Origin: Crotophaga sulcirostris
Lineage: Eukaryota; Chordata; Aves; Cuculiformes; Crotophagidae
Assembly (NCBI GenBank): GCA_013397455.1
Contig: VYZB01000014.1
Location: 1,646,581-1,710,580 of the forward strand
Length of the DNA: 64,000 nt
Direction of reading: 5' to 3'
Of the stretch, positions 25,671 through 38,151 are shown in pieces. The notes beneath the pieces are model-generated. The model made no database searches and was not told the DNA's origin. It saw nothing but the letters and a program-made list of their open reading frames with translations. How positions within the stretch are numbered: the stretch's first letter is position 1; every line of letters starts with the position of its first letter. The position numbers and the translations under genes are program-made.

Positions 25671-28460
25671 AAACCCTAATGACAAACCACGACCCTTTTA
25701 AAAATGCAATACTTGACATGTTTGAATTTTAAGACTGAAGGAGCTGAGATATGTGTTTGTGCATTTAAGACTCCCGATAAGCCATCATGTGTGGCACGCA
25801 TGACTCACTTCTGCTTCTTATTATTTAACTGCTGCACCCAATGACTTTTGCAACAAGCATTGCCACATACAAACACTGAAATATGGAAAATGAGTAGCCC
25901 TTGCTGTTGAGATGAGGGTTTACTATGGCATGCTGCCCTCCTTCTCTTGCAGGATGCAGATCCTGTGCACAAAGAGCTTTCAGAGGGATCTAGATCCAAG
26001 GCAAGAGGAGGAAGGAAGACTGAGGACAAAACACACTAGCCCAGAGGATGCTGAAGTAGCAAGTCATCATCAGACTGAGGAGCCAACCGCTTTCCCCTCT
26101 TCCACGCTTCGGCACAACACAACCAAAAGGGTTTCCCAGTGCCTGCAGCAAAAAGGGGTGCCTGAAGCCACCCAGCTTATGGTGAAAACACATTGTGGAT
26201 GGGAAGAGGGTTGTGGCACAAAAAAAGCCAAACGATTCAGATTTGGAGTTGGTATCACCATGAGAACGAGCGAGAGAAATTAAAGTCACATCCTGTCCCC
26301 CTCAGATGCCCTGGAGGGACCAGGGGGTGAAATCTCAGTTTTCATCAGAAGCAAGGATGAGGGATCCCTGCCCCCTGGCAGGCAAGTGAGATGGAAAAAG
26401 CAAGGTCAAACCTACAGCATTTCTGCAGCTTTGAGCAGGGTCTGGCTTATATAGGTCTGCAGGACCAGGAGCAGCACAAATCTGTGGTGGACAGGCTGGG
26501 CTGGGCTTAAGTGCAGAGAGGATTCCTGGGCTCAGGCAACAATTGCACTACTCCCTGGCAAGGACTAGAACAAACCAGCTGCCCCTTCTCCATCACAGTA
26601 ACCTGAGCAGGCAGGTTGAGTTCTCCTCATGCACACAGTGCCAGGCTGTACATGGGGACAACACATCTGCATGTCTATGGTCCTGGGCACCCCCTTTCCC
26701 TTCCCAAACTCCTGGTAGACTTTGCTACAGCTGCTGCCAGGCAATTACAACATGTCTGGGAAAGGGACCCTTCACTTGACCTCAGATATTGGTCTGGCAA
26801 AGTGAAAACTCTGTAAATATCAGGAATTCACCCAACAGAAAAATTCTCCAGGCCTGATGTCTGCAGGAATGGGAGAAGCCTGGAGGGCTTCCCTAGTTTG
26901 TTATTCTCTCACTGCCCTTGTGCTACTCCACTGGGATCATGCTGGGATGAACATCCTCTTTGCATCTACCGCAGAGCACCCTTCAGCATTGCTTGTTAGG
27001 AGAGGGAGCCACAAGCAGCATCCCTCCACTGCTCTCCCTTTCTGCGCTTTGAAGGCTTTCAGCAGCAGTAGAAGGACCTGTGCCTACCGCATCCACGCAC
27101 CTGGGCAGAGGGACACACAGCCCCCGGGAGTGCTCTCAGGTCAGCACGACTCAACCAGCTCTAGAGGCCAATCACAGCCAGTACACTTTCCACTTGCAGG
27201 AGGCCAATTCCCACCTCTCATTTTGGCTTTCTGGCAGACGTCCTTCCTTCCCGACCCCAATCCTTCACACTTTGCACCCCCAATCCCAGCTGATTGGGAT
27301 GAAGAGAATGAGGGTCATTGAGATGAAAATATTTACTATGGGTTTGCCACGCTGCATCATGCTACGTCCTCAGTGACAGCAGCAGCAATGCAAGGCAGAA
27401 GGGATCCAAAATCTGCAGGCATGTGGAGGATAAAAAAAAAAGGAAAAAAGCAGCAAGCAGTACTTTTCAGCTGTAATACTGATGGTACAGATGTATGTCT
27501 TGCATTGATATTTTCTACAAATACTGACACAAAGTAGTTAAACCAATACAAAAGGCAGTCAAATGATACTGATAAGCAAGGGGCAGATTTTCTGAGCTCC
27601 TTACAACAAAATACCCCAGGTGAGCTTTACAGAGACTATTTTAAATGTTAAAATCTGATTTAATTAGGATAATTTGCTTATATTTACCAATTTTGCTTAT
27701 TTTACATATATATGATGTTAATCCTTAAATTTTGCTGAAACGAGCAAGAACTGCTGTGTGTTACACAACAAAGAGGCTCCAGAAATGTGATCAAGACCTT
27801 CAAGAAAAATGAGTGAAGACGCATTTGTCTGGGTTATAATCAAATTACATTTGCAAGACAAAAGAAATTGCTCTAAATTTCAAATTAAGCAAACTGGGTA
27901 TAACTGCACAGGACATGCAGCATAGCTACGACTTAAAAGACGATTGCTTTAAATTCACATCTAACTGGCCTGCAAAGCAACCTGTTAAAAATACCATATG
28001 TTTTCCTACAGTTGAATATTCAACAGGAGACCTCTTTTTGTGTGTGCATTTCGTACTTGCAAGATTTGCACCTGTAGTTCTGAGCACGTGATGCGTTTGA
28101 TAGACAGCTAATGGCGCTAATGAATTGCTCTCATCTGGGCGTGCAGTTCATTGTGTGAGGGTAAAACGCGCGTCTGCTGAAAGCAAGCTGGATCTCAGGC
28201 TCTCAGATCCCAGTCTCTCCTCCATCAAGTATTGCACTTTAAAAATACTCATTGACAAGTTCCCCAAGAAATTCTGTTTCTTGGGTTTGGTTGTGCTAAA
28301 ACACACAGGTTAACTGGGTCTGGATCAACTGATGTAAAAAGCAGCTTAATGATAATGCAAATAATTTCATTTTGGAGTCAGAAACACATGTGCAAATATT
28401 GATTTACATCAGTTCTTTCCATTAAAGAAATCTGTTCTCTAGAAGAACTTATTTACTTAC

Positions 28461-28673
28461 AAAATTGGGAGATTGGGGCGTCTAGCTGGGGTACATTTCC
28501 TCCTTTAGCATTTAGTTTTTGCACTTGGGTAGGCGGCACAGGTTTGTGAGACTGGCCAGTGGCTCGGTACATCGCTTGGACCCAGAGGATACGGTCCTGC
28601 TCATCGTCACTTGCAAAAATCACTGTGTCTCCTTCCTTCACAGCGTTGAAGAATGCTCTGCCACCCTCCAAAC
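28461..28673 (-). CDS. CADPS: CADPS exon: end of PH domain and linker
   Basis: A 213-nt exon of phase 1-1. It completes a glycine, encodes 70 codons from [15 protein letters not shown] to QLDAPISQF, and leaves one base (T) of the next tyrosine. The acceptor is cctgccag and the donor TTTT|gtaagt. It contains the last PH strands and C-terminal helix ([18 protein letters not shown]), then a proline-rich linker ([14 protein letters not shown]). The segment [17 protein letters not shown] is diagnostic for CADPS rather than CADPS2. Confidence 0.98.
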
Positions 28674-29773
28674 CTGGCAGGAGAAGAAACGACAAGGAGG
28701 TTTCACAGATTTTCAGGCCAGACAGGGGATCTTCCTCCGGTTCTCACTCCACTGCAACCCCAGGTGTTCCTCTGCCAGCCCTGTGTTGCCCCAGCTCCTG
28801 GCAGAGCTCAGTCCCCTCCCCTGCACCAAACTCACCTGCAAGAGAGCCCGTCAGGTTCCCCGGTAGCACCCGGCACTGTGATTACTAAACCGTGCCCCAA
28901 CACAGATTAATTCCTTCTCTCACTACAGACCCATCTGTGTGGGTCCCATGCAGGTAGCACTTGCTGGAGCCCCATTAAAAATGGATTTTGAGGGGATGTG
29001 GTGGGAGGTTTCCATTATAGCCAGCGCATCTGTGCTCACACTGCACAAAGGGTGCTTGGGTGATGAGTTTATTTCTGTCTTTGTCCTGATTCAGCACCCA
29101 TCTTCCCATCTCCCTAACAGCAGAACTGACCTGGAATCAAGGTCTTGATATCCCACCTACAGTGTCTTTCTTCAGATCCTCTGGGGATACCATTACACAG
29201 GGCATGGTGAGGACCACCAGGTTCAACGTATTGCCCCACTGAAATAACAGAAATGTGGTGCTCCTCCACTTGAAGAAGGTCTCACCACTCAAAAGATGCC
29301 TCCAAGGCTTTCCGCTGCTGCCCCTTCCACTCACTTACATCTATCAGACAGAAAATGGGGCAGGAGAAACCCTGGGTTGGTCCCATAAATATTTTCTACA
29401 ATAAAGACGGGCATAGCTGCTAACTTTTTATTTAGGGAATATAATCTAAAAGCACAAGTTAGGATCATCACTCAATTTGAGCGGTTAACAATCAAATTTC
29501 ATTGGGATTTAAGTGTATAATTCACTTAGGCTCCCCAGAAAAGACGAGTCTTTCCCTCCTCTGATGGAACTCCTAGCTCAATTCCTTAGATCTATTTATA
29601 GTAAAGTCATGCATAGCTAATGATCAGTATAAACACAAACATATTTATAATAACGCTGATCACTGTTCAGCTGCAAGCAGGGAGAGAGAGTGAAGACTCC
29701 CATTTGGGAGCCGTAGGCAGCATGGTGAGCACGAGCACCTGTGGGTGCAGCAGCGAGCTGCCAGCCCTCGTAC
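28674..29773 (-). other. CADPS: CADPS intron (1.1 kb)
   Basis: A short intron between the second and third PH exons, with donor gtacga and acceptor ctcctgccag. I see no repeats or other features in it. Confidence 0.85.
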
Positions 29774-29882
29774 CTGGCTGCGGGTCCGTGTAGTCCACAG
29801 TGTATCCGTCAAGCTGCAGCAGCTCTTGAGGTTCAGCTTTTTTCTCCCGGTAGCTGCACATAGCAAACGTATACTGACTAAC
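29774..29882 (-). CDS. CADPS: CADPS exon: middle of PH domain
   Basis: A 109-nt exon with 36 codons, [20 protein letters not shown] onward to [11 protein letters not shown], plus one base (G) of the next glycine. The acceptor is ttcttcag and the donor CCAG|gtacga. These are PH strands beta3 to beta5. The sequence is nearly identical to CADPS in other vertebrates ([13 protein letters not shown], where CADPS2 has small changes). Confidence 0.97.
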
Positions 29883-32800
29883 CTGAAGAAAATCACAAAG
29901 CTAAGATGGCACCGGGTGATCACGACAAGACAAACCAAAGTGCTTACAAATGCCGCATGCTGACGGCGTCTTTACAGGGACCGAGGGGTGGCTGGGTAAT
30001 TCTGATGGTCATTGTCCATACGAGACAGACTAAACTTTTACCATGCTTTTGCAAAGCTCTCAACACACTCTGCTGTGGCCGGCATCTAATTCTCTGCATC
30101 AGTCCATACAGCGGTTTAATTCCCCTCCGAAAGAAGCAGCTCCATGCTTTAAAAACCCTCTATCATTCATCCTCAGACAAGTGTAAGAGTGACACCCTGT
30201 CACAAACAATGTGAGCTAAATTGCTAGGTGCCAGTCATATTAAAGCAATCTTAAGATCCCACTGATCTCGGCAGTTGTTGTCATCAGTGCTGTAAATGGC
30301 AGCTCTCACTCCTCTGAGGTACCATCTGCATGACACGATACATTCAATGTCAAGCTCTTGACGGAAGCCGACTCAGCTGCGGGGGCTCTGCCAGGCTCCC
30401 GAATCGCCTTCAGGAGGCCATCAGGCCGCATCAAGGCCCTGCGCGTACTCGGCGTGCTGCGATCTGGATGGTCGGCAAGAAGCTCGTCCAGGGAGGAGAG
30501 GATTCTCCATGCTCCAGGCTAGGAACTCACGGGGAAATTTACTGTCAAATGATTTCGAATGACTTTGTTAAGGTTGTGTCACATCTTGGATGCCTGACGT
30601 AATTTTATTAGTCTGGACATTTTCTTGACCTCTGGAGGAAACTTTAAAACTCTGGTGGGTGGCAATGGATTGTGCTCGTTCGTTTTTTGGAAGGTGGGAG
30701 AGATCCTGAATGATAAGCGAGTGGCTGGGTTGAGGGATTTTGCCTGCAAACTCCAAACAAATTGCTCAGCTACAAATACACATGCAGCACTTATTTCGGT
30801 GGCACCCATCGCTAATAAAATGTCATTTATTTAAGTCAGGGAACCCGTCTATTGGTGTAGCATCTCCCAGCTAGTGCTTGGTTTATTGCTGCCCTCTATG
30901 GGCTTCTGCAAGCTGCCAGCCTGCTCTCAGCAGCCCTGCCTGCACCCTGCTTTCTTCCAGGAACAGCTCCAAAAGCTACCTAAGAATAAACCCTATCATT
31001 AACACATTTGTGGGAGTAAGACTAAAAGTGATGCTTTAAGCATCTTGCATCCTCCTTAAAACCACCAGCACTGATGAAAGATTGACAAGTAACAGACCAA
31101 TAGCAGGAGCACACCAGTGCATATTCTATGCTATGAACTTTGAATGCATACCATCATACCGGCAACACAAAAATTAAAAAGATTAACACGAAGAAATCTA
31201 AAAATAACCTAGTGCCCCACAGCACAATATTCAGACGGCTCCTGCAGTGTTCACTCTGCAACACTTGCAGTATATTGCTGCCACCTCCTGGAGAAACTCC
31301 TGAATGTGCTTTATTTATGGTAAAATCCTGGAGATTTCATCTGAGCGGTGAAGATTTGATTTCTGTGTTAGACAGCCTGAATATGCGTGATGAATTTAAT
31401 TCCTGAAATGACTCAGTGCTAACATACACTGACATCGATTGAAAACATTAATACAACTAATGTTTTTTTCTTCTCCTGTACGCCCTATAGCAACAGGTAA
31501 AATTCATTCAGTAGTTTAGTTTCTTCTTCTCTGACTCTGAACATGAGGCCTGAATTTCAGGCTCTTCTTTATGCACAAGTAAAATAATTCCTCTCATCTT
31601 TGGACCCAGAAAATATCCTTCAGCCCTATCAACGCGGCAACCTTACTAACACAGTAGTAACATACGGAAATACATACAGCTTATACTTCTCATGTTAAGT
31701 TAGAAATGACAGATGTAGGCTCTGGTGGAGCCATCCTGGGACACAGGCAAAGCAAACCAGTCTCTCCAGTTAGCATTCACACGATTTCCTTGGAAGAAGC
31801 TGCCCTACATCATCATTAGAAGAGATCTCCAAGAGAAACCTACAGGTGGGTCTACAATGTGTGATGAGCCAGGTGTCGTTGGGGTTCACGTCCTAGCTCT
31901 TCTCTACTCACACAGCTCACGGACAAAGTCCAAGTTGCGGATTGCCTGCTGGCAGGAGGCAGGCTAGGATCAGGCTGGAGGGAGGAGATGGCTCACAATG
32001 GCCTCTGCAGAAGATGCCACTTCTGCCATGCAGAGTGCCTGCACCTAAACAGCTCAAGCTAATGACTTCAAGGACTGGCATACAGCCTGTCTGTCCTGTC
32101 CTGCTGTCTAAAGCATTTACTGCTTGGGGTCAAAAGGAAGCCAATGCCCTGGTTACGGTGGTAAAGCAAAACCTGACAAAACAAGATTCTGGAAAGCTCT
32201 GTATGTCTCGATTGTTCTTCGCTGCTGAATAGCACCGTAGGGTCAAGTGGAGATTGCAGCTTGCCTTTCATCAGTCCTCTAAAAAATACTGTGCTTTACT
32301 GAACCTGCTTTCTGTAGAAGCTTAGAAGTGGCCAGACAAATGAAACAGTTAATAGCAGAAATTAATCTTACAGCCTGCTGAGTTCACACTGAACCATAGC
32401 TGAGTATGAGAGAGAGCGAGCAGATGGGATGGGCAAGATGAATGGTTTGAGTAATTGGAAAAAACACAGATACTGAGAGGAAACTGAAGGAAGACAGAGG
32501 AGAAATCTCTGCCTAGTGAGGGACAAGCTCTCAAAGCAGCTGGGATTTCATCCAGGGACTCAATGAGGGCCAGGAAAGGAGCATCTAAGGAAGCTGAACT
32601 GAGTGAAACTAAAAAAAGGGAAATAATCCAAGGCTGCCCTGGCTGGTTCATTACAAATAAGGGAAAATGCTCTGAGAAATAATTTGAGACAAAAGAACAG
32701 AAGGAAAAGAAAGTGGGAAAAAAGAGAAAAAGACAAAGAAATTCAGGAAAGGGGAAGCAGACAGCAGGAGACAAATGCCAAAGTTCACTATTCCCAGGCT

Positions 32801-35800
32801 GCTAAATTAGATCTGACTTTCTTGGCACTTGACCATATTCTGTCACCAGCTATATAATCCAACTGATTAATAAATACAGTAGATATGTATTAACCAGTCC
32901 TGACTTCGTCCTTGTTTTTCCACCAGACTCCCGCTCTAGCGAGCACTGCTTTCCCCAGGATCCTGCTCAAACCTGTTAATTGTCCTCCTTCACACTCCAA
33001 GCTCAGTCATCCGCCTCCCTCTTTCTCACTGTTGACATAACACTGCCTCACTTGGGTTAAATTCTTAAATGGACCTTTCCTAGATTAACAGCATGCATTT
33101 TGTCCCAAGGGAGAGAAACTGTGCTAAGATACTGCCAGCTGTAATACAGCTTTCCACTTTGATGGGAGACTCTTGTCCTCTGGTTGCAGCTGTATGTTGC
33201 CTCCCAAGCCCTTTCCTGACACAAATGAGCAGAGGAAATGATCTAGCTTAAAGAAATAGATGTGAAAACAACATTTTTCACATTTCAGCATGTCCATTCA
33301 GCCCTAAACAATTGCCCATAGCAGTTGTCCTAACTTCTTCCTTCAAGCACGAGGTGTGCGTGTGCTCTCTTTGGGCTGGGCTGCATGATGGGAAGCCATC
33401 CCACATCAGTACAGACAGGACGTGCAGGACCTACCATAGTCAGGTGTAATAAGTTGTGGCATCTCTTTAATCAGCAGTTCCAAAAACTCTGATACTTATC
33501 ATCAACAGTCAAGGTTTCTCAAGAATCACTGCCTATGACCACTTCTCAGCGAGGGTCTAACTGAAAACATGATTTAATATGATTATGGGGACCAGCTACG
33601 GGTCATTTACCTTGACTTGAGGACCACAGTCCAGGACTGTTGGTGTAGTACACTGCAATTTCACTGAATTATTTTCAAATTCTGTTAGTTATTCAGTTAC
33701 TGAACACTTACTTCATTTCATTTTATCCCGAGTCAGCTGAGTTTTGCTAAAAGCAGGAACTGTCACTGTTAGTCTAAATTATAATGAGTTCAGGGAGTCT
33801 GTCACTAGAACAATAGATCCAGGCGTAGACACTGCAACTGGTTTTAATCTGCAGAGAGTTGATCTGGTTCCAAATACATTCTGCAAACACCATCAGACAC
33901 AATCAGCCGAAAACCGCTTCAAGCTACTAAGCAGACATGTCATCCAGGTACCATGGAGTGTTACTTCCCATATGCTGCCAGAGCACAGAAATGGGGTTAT
34001 GACAAGAGAAGAACAGATTCAGTCTGAAATCTCAATGTAATTAATTCACTTGACCTTATGAGAAATTTCCTATTACAAAGCCAGGAAACCCACCAGAATC
34101 AACCGTAGTGTTGTTGCCAGTACAGCACATTAGACCTTGCAAAGAATTAATACAAGCTCTGTCAGCTATCAAAAATCCCAGCTTTTGCATGATTGAGGGT
34201 CTAACGAGCAAACTGGCTCCAATTCGTACACTATGCTCAGGCAGCTGATATAGCAACTTAGGAAACCCTTATAACATCAGTGATGGATGTACATTTTCTT
34301 TCCCAACCAGTCACGGAGAACTTTGCCCTGAATTGCTCCATTGCTTTTGCTTACCACTGCCACTGGCTTTACTGTTGCCTTTACGAAGCATTTTCCTCAC
34401 TTGTGATGCTGCAGACCATTTCCATCCAAGCTCAGGGCCATATTCTGCCATCACTTTCACGCTGCATATCTCAGGATTTAAAATTAGGCAAGTAACGAGT
34501 CTCTGCCATGTAATTTACATCTAATCAGTATTCTGCTCTTCTGCTGCTCATCTCAAAGGGTGTCTACGAGAAGGGTGGGCAGCATGCAGAGAGCACTGCG
34601 ATTCATTCTAAAGAGAAAACTGTCCCCTCTTAACTCATGAGTGCATGCTGGAGGAGCACACGCACCGGTTCTGCCAGCCGCACCGTGCCACAGACCTTCC
34701 CTGAGGGGTTGAACCAAGTCCACCCAGCAATGTATGCACTGGAGAGGCGAGGCCCAGTTCTAGAAACAGCACAAAGGAACTGCTCTCACCCACTACACCC
34801 AAACAAATCATCTCCTCTCCTGTGCAACCCTCCCAGCTACACAGACACAGAAGGTGCGAGGGATTATTCCACCCAAATTACAAGGCAGTTATTGCTCCTT
34901 TCCTCTTCCCTCTAGGGTGTACACAAGCCAAGCAGCACTGGAAATGCTCCCTGCAGAGCTCCTTTTTCTACATACTCCTTTCATACTGGCAAGGCATCAC
35001 TGACACAAAAGAGACAAACTGCCATCAACACCTTCCTCCTTGGTGCCGCCCACGCAGTTTGGCACCTTTGTGCCTTGTTTAGATGGTTATGAAGAGTTTG
35101 AGTAGTTATTACCAAGAATTTCTTAACCACTGGTACCAGAAGGTAGAGAGGTACCACCCAACAGCACTGAAGGAGCTGAGGCTGTGTCCATCTGAAAATG
35201 GGGAAAGAGGGGCAAGAGAGGGCACAGGACCAGGAGGGGGAGATTATTCTACAAGGAACAAGACAGGAGATGGAGCTGCAATAGAAGATGCCACAGGTAA
35301 GGGACAGAGACAAGGGATCAGAAAGGAAACTTTCGGTTATTCATCCAAACTTACAGCTTTGCCCTCTTGGCAGTGCCATGGACTGACCAAAGCACTACAT
35401 CTCAAATGAACTTTACGCTTTGGACTCCACCTCTTGGCTCTGGTGCAAGTAGGGGTCTGGTGCGGGTGAATGAGCTCCTGAAATAGGGGTTGCTCCTTGT
35501 CCATTCTTTGCCAGCTCACCTTCCTGCCAGGGTTATTCTCTGTCTGCAGTTTAGCAGAGTTCAGAGCATCCTGGACATCAACACCTTTGCTGCCAATCCC
35601 TGTTCGTATCAGCACCCATCCTTTGCATTGCATGAAAAGCAAATGACAAACATACGGACAGCAAAGTATTTTTATTCCATCTTTATTGCCTGCTGACATG
35701 TTCAATATGCTCAAACTACATCTGAGGGACTGCATAGAGAGTGTTTCTTGTTTATATTTGATGTACGGCAGAACACTTTACATTGCACCAAATGTTGAGC

Positions 35801-38084
35801 AAACGGTAACATAACAGAGAAGCTGCAGTGGCAGCTGGAATTTCTGAGGTGGGCTACAGAGACTCTCTGGGGGCAAAAGTCTGCTCATCTTATTCAAATG
35901 AATTGCTTTTCTGGCCAAATTCTGCTCTTATATGCCAACTGACGAATACAGACCTAGTAACATGAGAAAACATGGAATAACTCTGTGAGCTTCAATTCCA
36001 CAGCAAGCTTGAGAATATACAGCAACTGAAAACTAGAGAAGTGACTGCGACCACATAGGAAGGACAGAAGAAAGGCTCCTTGAGAGAGACATGTGAATCC
36101 ATGTCCAAACCCGTAAACCCTCTCACACAAGAGTATCAATAGATTTATTTACAGGAGAAGCTATTTTAGTAAAGAGGATTTTCTGATTTGGAGAATCCCT
36201 GTTACAGGGCAAAGGGGACTGAGAACTTGACCTAATAAGGATGAACCAGCTGTCAGGGAAAAGCAATACTAGTTGCTCTACAGATGATCACAGACTGCCA
36301 CAGCACTTTTAACTTCATTTCAGAACGTATTAAAGGAAAAATACAAAGAAAAGCAATCCCCCCATCCCTGCCCAAGAACAGGGTCACTGCGTAATGTTTC
36401 CAAAAGGGCTTTCTTTCATTACAGCCTCTGCTGCTTCTCACGCAGAAGACAGCTTGCGATGTACCTCTAGTGGTCTAGTTCTGCAAGATGCCAGCTCTCC
36501 TGCGACGTGCCAAGCACCCTACCTCACCAGGGACCTGGCTAGGCCCTGAATGGAGAGTGCATTTGCAAACCAGATGCCTCTAGGAATGGATTACACAGAT
36601 CCTAAACCCATCACTTTTACCTAAATCTAAATAGAGCGCTTGGCAGACAAGAGGCATCTCCTGTGGCTGCTCTCCACTAACTCCCCACTTCTGTGGCCGT
36701 TTTGACCCCATGTGGAGTACAAAATGAGCATTAAACTGTCACTGCTGATCATACTTGGGTATTGGACCAGGTACTCAACTGGTCTCTCCAAATGGGCTCC
36801 TGCTTGCATGGATCACGCACATCATAAATCCCTTTAACCTCCTCAGGATGGACCTAATCTGCCACGTGGTTTAGTGCTATGGAAGCCAGCAGTGATGGAC
36901 AAATGGGGAATGCAATTAAGCCTCCTACTGAGACAGCCGAACTTGAAGTAATAATTAACTCAAAACAAACCAACCAGTTTACCCCAGAGAAGCCCACTGT
37001 GTAAGGTGGAAGATGGACCATAGGGACTCCTCCCCTTACCAGCACACAAGCATGCTCCCATCTGACACATGGAGCCTGGTACACCTGGATTGCATCATCT
37101 CATTTCTTACACACAGGTGAAAACCCAGCTCCTCTGTGACAAACCTGCCATCTGCTTCATCAGCAGCAGGATTTCACCCTCTGACTTGATCACTTTAGAT
37201 CTGTGCTGGCACAAGATCTCAGTTGGATTCCCACGTTATTCTGTCAGAGCATCCCTTTGTTGCTTTCACCACAGGACCCTGCACAAAGACTTTATTTCTC
37301 ATACTTGGAGACAACACACCCTGGGGAACTCAGAGAGGAGAGAGGGACCCAAAAGGACTCTGTGGCTTTATCAGATTGGTGTGAAGATGGAGCTGCTTCA
37401 AGTGAGGTCCCACAGTTCTGTGGCCAATGCAGTGGTTTCAGCTGCCCATGAGAAGATGAGGGAAGATCTAACACACCAAGGACTGATCAGATTCTTCAAA
37501 GTCACAGAGGACATCTTCTGCCCGTTTCCCAGCAATTTTTAACCACGGTCAAACATACATCTCTACTGAAACTGGGAGAGCAGAAAGTGAAAAAAGGGAA
37601 AAAGGGAGAAAGGAAGAAACATTGCAAAATGATGGATAAGAGCTGTGGACAATGAGAAACAGTAATGAACATGAAGGCAAGATAAATGTCAAGAATGATA
37701 TACTGACTCTGACGTAGGCAGAGATGAAACTTCTCTAGATTTCAATGGGCTTCAGATTTTACCTGGAGGCTCAAAAGGAAGTGTTAGCACCCAAGTCCCA
37801 CCAGTCAAGACAGATAGAGCTTTCTCCTTGTCTCATTATTTCCTTACTAAAATTGGTTCTCCATTTCACCAAGCATTCATGTGCATCAGGAAACTCATGG
37901 CTAGAGGTCTGCAACTGGGATACCCTTGAGAAGATGTCCACATTTAGAGAAAAATCCATGACTAAACAGACATCCTACATAGAACCACAGCTCAGCATCC
38001 ATTACACAGCACTGAGAATGGCTGGAGGAAAGACTTAAATATTTCATGTTGTGATTTAAGATCACTTCTAGTTAAATCTGTTAC
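29883..38084 (-). other. CADPS: CADPS intron (8.2 kb)
   Basis: Intron inside the PH domain coding region, with donor gtaaca and acceptor cttcag. No repeat element or exon-like segment was recognised. The region 32349-32774 has a run of open minus-strand frame caused by a purine-rich plus strand (many ga/aga words) and does not resemble protein. Confidence 0.8.
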
Positions 38085-38151
38085 CTGGACCAGGACAAAG
38101 AATCGTTTTTTCCATCTCTTCCAAACGTTTTTCCCAATGGCCCATAAATAC
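38085..38151 (-). CDS. CADPS: CADPS exon: PH domain basic strand
   Basis: A small 67-nt exon that completes a glycine and then encodes 22 codons, [20 protein letters not shown] then VQ. This is the start of the PH domain; the [10 protein letters not shown] stretch matches the canonical basic beta1-beta2 region of phosphoinositide-binding PH domains. In CADPS it binds PI(4,5)P2 in the plasma membrane and is needed for exocytosis. The acceptor is ctcctag and the donor CCAG|gtaaca. Skipping would shift the frame, so the exon should be constitutive. CADPS2 differs in the first half of this peptide, which supports the paralogue call. Confidence 0.97.

Larger units (their letters stand above)
17386..28460 (-). 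other. CADPS: CADPS intron (11.1 kb), AT-rich with simple repeats
   Basis: Intron with donor gtaagt and acceptor ataaatgaacag. It is AT-rich and carries most of the simple repeats in the window: (ATTC)n/(TTTC)n at 23017-23053, a GA/A-rich stretch at 23151-23310, (AAC)n(AAT)n at 21218-21240, (CAAAC)n tracts at 21606-21650 and 25629-25670, and a poly-T/poly-G run at 22120-22144. Several stretches (17990-18210, 19340-19560, 24100-24260, 28010-28140) look like conserved regulatory DNA by eye, with homeodomain, POU or E-box words. No exon fitting the CADPS frame was found. Confidence 0.82.

Noticed and set aside
25650..25720. Possible 4-nt microexon after ggctgcag followed by gtaagg on the minus strand
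   Set aside because: Four bases would break the frame and the T-rich tract is a simple repeat.
32349..32774. Minus-strand frame rich in F, L and S
   Set aside because: Explained by a purine-rich plus strand; repeated FLF/SFCSF words are a low-complexity effect, not a membrane protein.
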